This document shows positions 56,862 through 64,000 of a stretch of DNA of 64,000 nt, in pieces. The translations under genes and the position numbers were made by a program. The notes beneath the pieces were generated by a model. That model saw only the letters and a program-made list of their open reading frames with translations, did not search any database and was not told the origin of the DNA. Positions within the stretch are counted from its first letter, which is position 1. The number at the start of each line of letters is the position of its first letter. This DNA comes from Agriotes lineatus. Lineage: Eukaryota > Arthropoda > Insecta > Coleoptera > Elateridae. The stretch covers positions 1-64,000 of the forward strand of contig CALNHX010007466.1 in NCBI GenBank assembly GCA_940337035.1. Reading direction: 5' to 3'.

Positions 56862-57228
56862 GTATGTATTGTTGGTAACCTCATTTTACCTTGCGGTGAA
56901 GAGGCTGGTGCTTTATACACTTGCGTCTAGCGGTACAATGCTCAACTTGTTCCGTATTCGGGTTACAAAGTTGGATCGCGCCTTTTATGCTTGCGCAGCA
57001 ACCATTGTGTAAGGTGTGTGTCTTGGTGATGTGTTGACCTTGTTACTCTGCCTCTTAGGTCTGTGGTTTTGAGTAGAGCACAGTTAATTTGGTGCCCAAC
57101 TATGAATGGTCTCACCGAGCCCGATTTCAATCGCCAAGGCTGCGGAAAAATTCCGGCCCCCGCGGGATTCGAGCCGAGGACTTGCTTAATGCCAGCCTAG
57201 CGGTTTTCTAACTACGCTACCCGGCTTC
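56862..57228 (-). mobile_element. tRNA-headed SINE, copy C
   Basis: On the minus strand it starts GAAGCCGGGTAGCGTAGTTAG and has CTCGGCTCGAATCCCGCGG as B-box region, then the full body and an ATACATACATAC tail. Includes the CCACAGACCTAAGAGGCAGA part seen in copy B, so B and C are the longer subtype. Confidence 0.93.
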
Positions 57229-57249
57229 TGTCGTATGCCATAGTAATAT

Positions 57250-57605
57250 TCTGCGGTGTCGGACTATGTTACACCTACTGAGGTAAAGGAGGCAAAAAGT
57301 CGGTGCGCACACAATCGTACTAACAGATTTCCCTGCGGCGTAGGACTGTGTTGTGTGAATCAAGTAAGAAAGGCAAAGAATCTGTGCGCACACAATCGTA
57401 CTAACAGGTTTCTCTGCGATGTCGGACTGTGCTACACTTAGCGGAGAAGAGAGAGGCATAGAGTCGGTGCGCATACAATCGTACTAACAGGTTTCTCTGC
57501 GATGTCGGACTGTACTACACCTAGTGACGTAAGAGAGAGGCAAAGAGTCGGTGCGCACACAATCGCACTAGCACGTTTCTCTGCGATACTGTGCTGCACC
57601 GAGTG
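57250..57605. repeat. 83-bp minisatellite, four copies
   Basis: Units start near 57254, 57336, 57418 and 57501, each with a GATGTCGGACTGTGCTACAC-like start, then AGAGGCAAAGAGTCGGTGCG and CACAATCGTACTAACAGGTT. A fifth partial unit fades out near 57605. Open frames here are translations of the array. The SINE copy ends about 20 bp to its left. Confidence 0.92.
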
Positions 57606-58710
57606 AAGTAAGGGTTAAACACGTTGTGATCTGTTACAGCAGTTCTCTGTATTACGCGTAGAACTACCACATGCACCACATTTGACTTTCTTCCTTCTGC
57701 GGTCCTATTCAGATGCATTTTATACAAATTACGAAAACCCCTCCATTCCGAGTCGCGGAGTGTCCAACCAATGACAAAAAAATGTAAATTACGTTGCCAG
57801 AGCGGCGCTGCGCTAATTGGTAGTTGCCCTTCCAAACTCCACGACTGCTTAATCCTTTTTTAATCAGGTTTTAAATTGGGTTTTTTCACGGCGTTTTCGA
57901 AACTGCTCTTGACACGTTCCTTCGGTTGAATAACAACCTCATAAGTTTTAAACTAAATTAGTTTTAGGCTATTTGTTTCGACCGCTGACCGTTCCAATTT
58001 CGCATAATCCCCCCTGTCATATATTTAACATAGTTTTCGGCTCTTGTTATCTCATGCGCTAGAATATCCTATTACCACTACAAGTCCCGCTGCATTCGTA
58101 ACAGCTGCAAAAGATATCGGCTTACACTCGATTCAAATCAAACGAAAGCTTTCGTTTGAGATCTATAATTGTTTACCAATAACTACAATATTCCTAACAT
58201 CTAGCTATTAAAATAAGAGTCTTTTATTGTCTTTCCTGAAAATAACCTAAATAAAATAATCTAAATAAAATATTCGTGCATACCCGACTCTTACACTACA
58301 ACATTTTAAGCTCCAAGGCATTCTGGTTGTCTATGCTAGTTTCTCAAGGTTTTCCAAATTTTGGGTTAGCCTATTATCTTTTTCGACCCTTTGCCAATGT
58401 GTGCTGATGCAGAAAGGCATGCTTTGTGAATTACGTTTGTGAACTTAAATGTTCTCTTCATTTAGATTTTTACTTGCATCCTATATTGAGGGATCTATAT
58501 TGGGTTATGGATTCTTTCGGCAAAAATTGATCGAGTTTCTGAAAGAGGTATTTTCATGATTTCTGATTCTGCTTTGGCAGACGGAGCCGAACACATCTAA
58601 ACGGTAGGCTTAGTTTTATTTTGTACTATTTGCTTAGATTCTATTACGCTCCATTATTTTCAGCTACTCTTGGTAGCGCAAAAGCAATTTATCCTTAAGA
58701 TTATTTCGAA
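57606..58710. other. Non-coding stretch
   Basis: A GC-richer segment at 57640-57840 has a 104-residue minus-strand frame that partly overlaps the minisatellite and matches nothing I know. No other feature. Confidence 0.35.
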
Positions 58711-58835
58711 GGCTTTTACGGCCATTGTCATTAAGTAACAAACGACTTCCGGGATTGGACTGTCATTATTGAAGTCGAAGGACTCAACGTTTCGCCCACT
58801 TTCGTAAGGGCCTTCATCAGGAGGAAAAGCAAAAG
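58711..58835 (-). mobile_element. PLE-type 3' tail fragment
   Basis: On the minus strand it reads TGATGAAGGCCCTTACGAAA, then GTGGGCGAAACGTTGAGTCC and GTCCAATCCCGGAAGTCGT. The spacing of GAAGGCC and GCGAAACGT and the CCCGGAAGTC end resemble Penelope-like 3' UTRs. It is a different subfamily from the copies at 35488 and 63556. Confidence 0.5.
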
Positions 58836-59079
58836 GGTACGGTAACTGAACGTGTAAACCACGTCAGAAGCAAAACTCTTTTGCAAGGGAAGCGATAGAA
58901 TAGCACGGTAACTCAACGTGTAAACCACGCCAGAGGCGAAACCCTTCCGTCATAAGTGCATTCGACTTTAATTCAGATATTTCACTGCTAACTTTCAGAG
59001 TCAAATCTTTCAAGTCAGATATTTCGCTGTTCTTAGATGTACATTCTGAACAACGTAAACTTATTGCCCGACTTGCCAC

Positions 59080-59340
59080 CAGGAGACAAATCGTTTAATT
59101 TAACTATTAACAACGAGCCCGTTGAACGCGTGAACAGCTACAGATATCTCGACCAGACACAAGAAACAACACGAGGATTGCAATAGCTAGGACAACATTT
59201 TTCCAAATGCAGAACTTACTATGCGACAAAGATCTAAACCTTCCCTTCAGAAATAGGATGACAAAATGATGTGTTCTCGGTCCTATTGATTGATATGCAG
59301 GCATGGAGTCTAAAAAACCATCTAAAAAAGATAAAGAGTC
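59080..59340 (+). pseudogene. LINE ORF2 C-terminal fragment
   Basis: The + strand reads FNLTINNEPVERVNSYRYLD, then QHFSKCRTYYATKI, a shifted LNLPFRNRM-like part, and VFSVLLIDMQAWSLK. These match the post-thumb FKYLG ... LLYGMEAWTL region of insect LINEs. Several stops; dead. Confidence 0.7.
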
Positions 59341-61329
59341 TTTCGAATACCGTGAACTGCAAGACTACACATTTTTGTCATGAACCTCTTCTCGCTTGTG
59401 CATAGCAAGTCGAAATAGGAAATTAATAAAACTGTTTAAATATTGACTTCTTAGGAGAAGCGCAGAGAAAGTGTGTAAATAAAAATGAAAATGCATTCGT
59501 CAAAAATAAGCGGTCGCCATATCGATTGCGAATAATTGAAAGTAAGCGAATGAAAGAAGAATTCGGAAGCATCAGAACATTTGCGAAAATCGTGGAGATT
59601 TCCATAGCTTCTTCGAGCAGTGAAGAAGTTTTAAAAAAATAATATTTGTGCAAAACAGCCTCTGTTACTTAATTAAAATATATTTACATTTAAGAACACA
59701 ATTTCTTAATTTAATATCTCTATCTATTTGAACAGTTTAATGGTAAAACATGTGGTTATAGGTCAGAAAATGTGGGATCGATTTTTACAGACTCCAACAA
59801 GGCTGATGATATTGGTAGGTAGAGTTTTTAAATTAATTCTGTAATGAGAAATGGTTAATATTATATACAATAAGTAACACCGGTTGCGAAATGGTGGAAG
59901 TATAGTTTAATCAAACCATTTTTTTTCACTCATAAAAATACGGTTACTGATTGGCGTGGGTTATCTTCATAACCCTGTTGTTGCAACTGGTTGACACAAC
60001 AGAAAATACATTTGCATATTACATTATTCAATTTGATGTGGTTGTTTAAGCAGATCCATTATAAAGTGCCGATGTCATGGTATAATTTAAAAACAGGTAG
60101 CAAGACAGTTACAGTAAGTTTTTCAACAATATATTGTTCAATTACTGCGTTTGACAGTTACATGTTATATTTTATCAGAATGTTAATTAGCTGTTAAAAT
60201 ATAATTATAATAACTACCTACAATATGACTTAACAAAAAGATTCCGTCCGTACGGTTATAATACAGAACAATTTACATACGTGTAATTATTGTTTAGTAA
60301 AGACTCATAGTTAATGATCATTTCGAAAAATAAGTTGTTTTATATTTAAACCGCCGCTACTGCAACCCTGTAAGAATATTTCGTGTGGGCAACTAAATGC
60401 TTAATTATATCTTTGTGCAGGTTATAAAAATACAAAATGTATCGAAATTAACATCTCAGCGTAAATTTTAACGGCTTTTCTAGCCACGCCATAAATGTCA
60501 AAAATCAACACGTTATATTTTATGGAACTCCTATGGTTTATTGCCGGTGTAATTGTACGTATCCATAAATCAGCCTCACATTACCTGTTTTAAATATCTG
60601 TTGATTACAGTAAAAAAGAGGTCAATATTTTAGTCCTTTCTTAGAGGCCCATTAGTCTGGAAGTTGATATTCTTATAGTAAGTTGTAGCTCGCCTTTTTT
60701 GAAAATGCAATGGGTTTTCAGCATGACCCAGTTCAACTGGTAATACTATACATGACACGGCAATGATGAGGGGGTGGAAGATATTTATAAAACTATTAGA
60801 TAAAAAACACTTATATAAAGTAATATCTGCAACATCATAATATAAGAAACGATTTTTAATTATCTGTCTAGGATATGAGACAACAATAACAAAAATAAAG
60901 AATATAATTGAAAATCAGACGTAATATTTATTTAAAAAACAGAAATTTCGAAATAGAAAAACTAATGAAAGTTTCAAAATATATTTCACAAAAATTGACC
61001 CAGTAATAATCGTTTTCATTCCAATCGTCCGACCTTAAAACACTAAACTTATCTGAGTTAGTTCTTGGCGATAAATGAAAAAATAAAATTGATTTTATTT
61101 TGTCATTTTCTTTAAATAACCGATGTACTGTAGACACTTACCTGTATGCCTGCAACATAGGGTTATAATATAACAGATCTTAACAACATCACGGGATATT
61201 AAATTTAAGGCTTTGAACCAAATGATGAGTCTTTCTGACGATCATTGATTGTGTATTTGCGTGTATTTCTAGGCAGCTTGATCTTCAAGTCTCAATCTTG
61301 GTATTTTTGGGCTTGTTATTACATATGGA
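59341..61329. other. Non-coding stretch
   Basis: About 2 kb of AT-rich sequence with no supported gene or paired repeat. Confidence 0.4.
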
Positions 61330-62410
61330 TATCTCAGCAAATTGGAGGATATGCTGATGACCTGAACCTTATCGCAAGATCAATATCAGACCCAGACACT
61401 TCAACCAACTAGATACTAAGGCGCAAGAAATCGGCCTGGAGGTAAATTAGAAAAAACAAAATTCCTAGCTATAAAGCTGGCCAGAAGACTAGGTCAAAAT
61501 CTGACTATAGAAGACTGAAACTTCGAAGTATACTTAATTCAACATTTTTAATTACCTGGAATCTCAATTAGATGAGAACAATGATATAACCACGATTATT
61601 TCCTTCATACCCGTAATAATGCGTAATCACTATGGTTTCTGTCAGTTTAACAATGACAAAAATTCAAACGTCAAAATTTAACCGCGGTTAAATATGTGTC
61701 AAAATGTAATCGCTTGTGCATAATTTTAACATGATTATTGAAGGTGTTTCACCAACTTAATTTTATCTATTTATTCAGGAAATAATCACGCCAAACATCC
61801 CGCGTGCATGTAAACTAGCCTGAATAAATTTTGACGATTTTCTGTCAGAATGTTTTGCTCCGAAGAAATATATCTCGTAAATTTCTTAACAAAACATTTT
61901 GACATAAAACATCAAAATTTAATCGGCTATTTTAATGCACTTGGGATATTACTGTTGAATAATGGCTGGTAACAGAACATACTATTCACTTCAAAATACG
62001 TTGAAATCAACACACAAAAATAAAAATTTGTCAGACAATGACTACCCCCTTTGTAGCATACGGAAGCCAGACGCAGACACTGACAAAGAAGACTGAAGAA
62101 ATGTTCTTAAAGTTTAAAATAATAATGTTCTGAAAAATCTTCGGTCCCATTCAAGAAGAAGGATGGAGGATACGATATAATCACGAGCTAAAAGAACGCG
62201 ATAAGTCCCCAGATGTGAGAACAGAGGGATAGAAGACACGAAAAGGACGAGAAGGCACACAGATTTCTCTTAGAGCACGTTGGTTCATGAGATTCTTTTC
62301 ATAATTTGCAAGGCTCGACTTGAGAAACACAAAGTACCTCATATGTTTGGATGGGGACACAGTAATGACAAAGGCTTTGAGGGGCCACACTGATGTAGTA
62401 GAGCCTCAGG
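61330..62410 (+). pseudogene. Decayed LINE: YADD region and C-terminal end
   Basis: At 61345-61400 the frame reads GYADDLNLIARSISDPD, the RT catalytic box, followed by EIGLEVN and KTKFLAIK in shifted frames. After about 500 bp without similarity, 62060-62190 gives YGSQTQTLTKKTEEMFLKFK, KIFGPIQEEGWRIRYNHELK, then ARWFMRF and VPHMFGWGHS, the end of an insect LINE ORF2 (YGCETWTLTKK ... RIFGP ... W..R.N.EL). The middle has probably been replaced by unrelated sequence. Dead copy. Confidence 0.72.
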
Positions 62411-63555
62411 GAGACTACGAGAAGTAATAGATTGAGATCACTGATCTAGATGTTTTAGTTTTAGTAAAATAAAAAATTTCATTTACGTTTTTATGAATTG
62501 ATACCAGTTAAATTCTAGGGGTACGTGTCAAACAATTTATTGTTAAGGTCGGTGTACTGTGTATCGTGTTGTCAATGAAAAAAAATGTTTGTTTAGACAA
62601 CTGTTTTTATTAGAAATAAAACATAAGGAGCTGCTGGTTTTTTTTTCACTTGTTTAATTTTGAGCGAGCCTTTTTAAACAACAGTAAAAATACCGCAGAG
62701 GAATACACTAATGAACAATGGCACAATTGCGTTTACTCAAAGTAGAGAGTACCCAAGTAAAAGGAAAATAGTGCTGCAAACATTTGATTGTTGTTGATGA
62801 AAAAATTGGTTCTCCGATGAAAAACGTTATTTACAACTTTAACTATGTACCCATTCTCTATTTTGCAGTTCTGTTCAAGTGGACAAGCACTGAAAATGTT
62901 GTTTCTACCATAATAATAATGATATTATGTATTATATTTGAGTACTTTCAGTATTTTGTAATGCACCAGACTAACGGACAACGAAGAGTTTTATACGAAT
63001 CAAAATTTATGGAATATAAATCATAAAAATTACTGCATCGATACAGCATAGAAAGTTAAAGTAGGAGAGGATATAAAGGAGTTAAAGAGCAGAATTGATT
63101 TAAATTATTTATCGAAAACACACTTAGGTGTTTATAACTGAGTAGAAATAGGATTAAATAAGTTGGTAGTTGATGGATATACATAGTATAATAAGGTATA
63201 ATAGTTGATGGACATAGTATATTATAATAACTCGAAATAGTTCCTGCAAACGAACAGTTTTTGTCTTCCATTTATTATATGTTAAGGTTGTGTTTCACTC
63301 CCAACTTACACTTTTATAGTAGCTTTATACACGGGGATTGTGAAGGAATACGCAATATTTAAGGACTGTATACAAAAGAAGTTCTATAAACATATTTCTT
63401 CCCAAGTTGACGTTGGAAAACATTTAAAATCATATACTTTCCTTGCTGTTGGATTGGTTGAGGAATCCACAGAATTGTTCATCAAATTCAGCAGACCTCA
63501 ATCCCCTTTATTACTGTCTTTAAAAATGCAACAAACGTATAAACGAGAGAGGCAT
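62411..63555. other. Non-coding stretch
   Basis: A 72-residue + strand frame at 63340-63558 abuts the PLE 3' end. It has no recognised domain and may be chance. Nothing else is supported. Confidence 0.35.
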
Positions 63556-64000
63556 TAGTCAAATGCAGGCTTTCACGGCCTTTGTCCATAATAGTAGGTT
63601 CTTCCGGTTTATGACGTGGCCGTCGTTTCGCTGCTCATGCTGTCAGCTTCTTCAGAAGTTTTCTAAAGACTGATGTTGGTGCCTTTTGCTTCTGGTTATA
63701 TACCGAGGAGTCGTTACGGTTGGCTGCTCATATAGATCTGGTATGTTATTGGGACTTGTCGTTTTTAAGCTTGGTTGCTCACGTTAAACTTGTTTATTGA
63801 TGGATTGGTTTTGCAGAGCTACCTTCCATGTGTTGCTAAGGCGGTAGCCGTCTTCTCGGTTGAAGTTGTTTAGATTTTTAATAATTTTTTGGTATTCCCG
63901 AATAACATGAGGGGAGTATTTTTTAGTCTTGGCTATTATGTTTACGGAGTCGTAATTTATTCTGTGAACTCCTGGTCCTAATATATGTTCTGCGATGGCT
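63556..64000 (-). mobile_element. Penelope-like element, 3' end, cut by the window edge
   Basis: Minus-strand PLE whose 3' UTR (63556-63783) matches that of the PLE ending at 37925, including GTAACGACTCCTCGGTATAT and AAAACTTCTGAAGAAGCTGA. The coding end is at 63784-64000. The rest lies beyond 64000. Confidence 0.88.
63784..64000 (-). CDS. PLE GIY-YIG endonuclease C-terminus, partial
   Basis: 72 residues open to the window edge: AIAEHILGPGVHRINYDSVN, then KKYSPHVIREYQKIIKNLNN and FNREDGYRLSNTWKVALQNQ, ending NKQV. The AEH.L..GH.I...D and NNFNREDGYRLS.TWK patterns are the end of the PLE endonuclease domain. No stop or frameshift in this part, unlike the copy at 35488, so this element may be better preserved beyond the window. 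Confidence 0.85.
   Translation of the reverse strand, partial: AIAEHILGPGVHRINYDSVNIIAKTKKYSPHVIREYQKIIKNLNNFNREDGYRLSNTWKVALQNQSINKQV

Noticed and set aside
57217..57474. Repetitive Ser/Leu/Cys frame and a CRISPR-like look
   Set aside because: It is an 83-bp tandem minisatellite without unique spacers, in a eukaryotic genome.

Overview
This is AT-rich eukaryotic DNA from an insect or close arthropod. It has no operons, very sparse coding, one exon of an insect-type innexin (49151-49399, + strand, close to the Inx1/Ogre group) and many insect-style transposable elements: hAT, mariner-like, MULE-like, CR1/RTE/R1-type LINEs, Penelope-like elements and a tRNA-headed SINE. A short run of the arthropod telomere motif TTAGG fits. 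The order cannot be fixed from sequence alone.

Layout. 1-3843: two tandem copies of a repeat, each carrying a different insertion at the same site, plus a 292-bp near-perfect palindrome. 3844-7330: a decayed hAT element. 7331-12560: a tRNA-like SINE head, a CT microsatellite, a 711-bp element whose long terminal inverted repeats (TIRs) are built of short tandem repeats and which has a 9-bp target duplication, and a 5'-truncated RTE-like LINE with an open RT frame. 15313-18583: a mariner-like element split by a hAT element (8-bp target duplication) that itself holds another mariner-like fragment. 19120-21303: a dispersed repeat (X) and a non-autonomous hAT. 24680-29845: a hAT pseudogene split by a Tc1-type MITE, a SINE next to a MULE fragment, and a CGGBP1-like hAT pseudogene. 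29947-34906: an R1/I-like LINE with RNase H, split by a CR1-like LINE. 35488-37925: a Penelope-like element split by repeat X, itself split by hairpin MITEs. 38590-46160: decayed LINEs, two SINE copies, an internally deleted mariner-like element, a minisatellite and a 5S-like patch. 49000-64000: innexin first exon and probably its long first intron, with further transposon debris; the window ends inside a Penelope-like GIY-YIG domain.

The only probable host gene is the innexin, whose product would form gap-junction channels. Everything else recognisable is mobile DNA. The main information in the window is its insertion stratigraphy: at least five nested insertions can be ordered in time, several with exact target-site duplications. 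No new multi-gene system was found. The best candidates for undescribed elements are the 711-bp tandem-repeat-TIR element, the 1.64-kb long-TIR element at 706-2349, repeat family X and the 5S-like patch.
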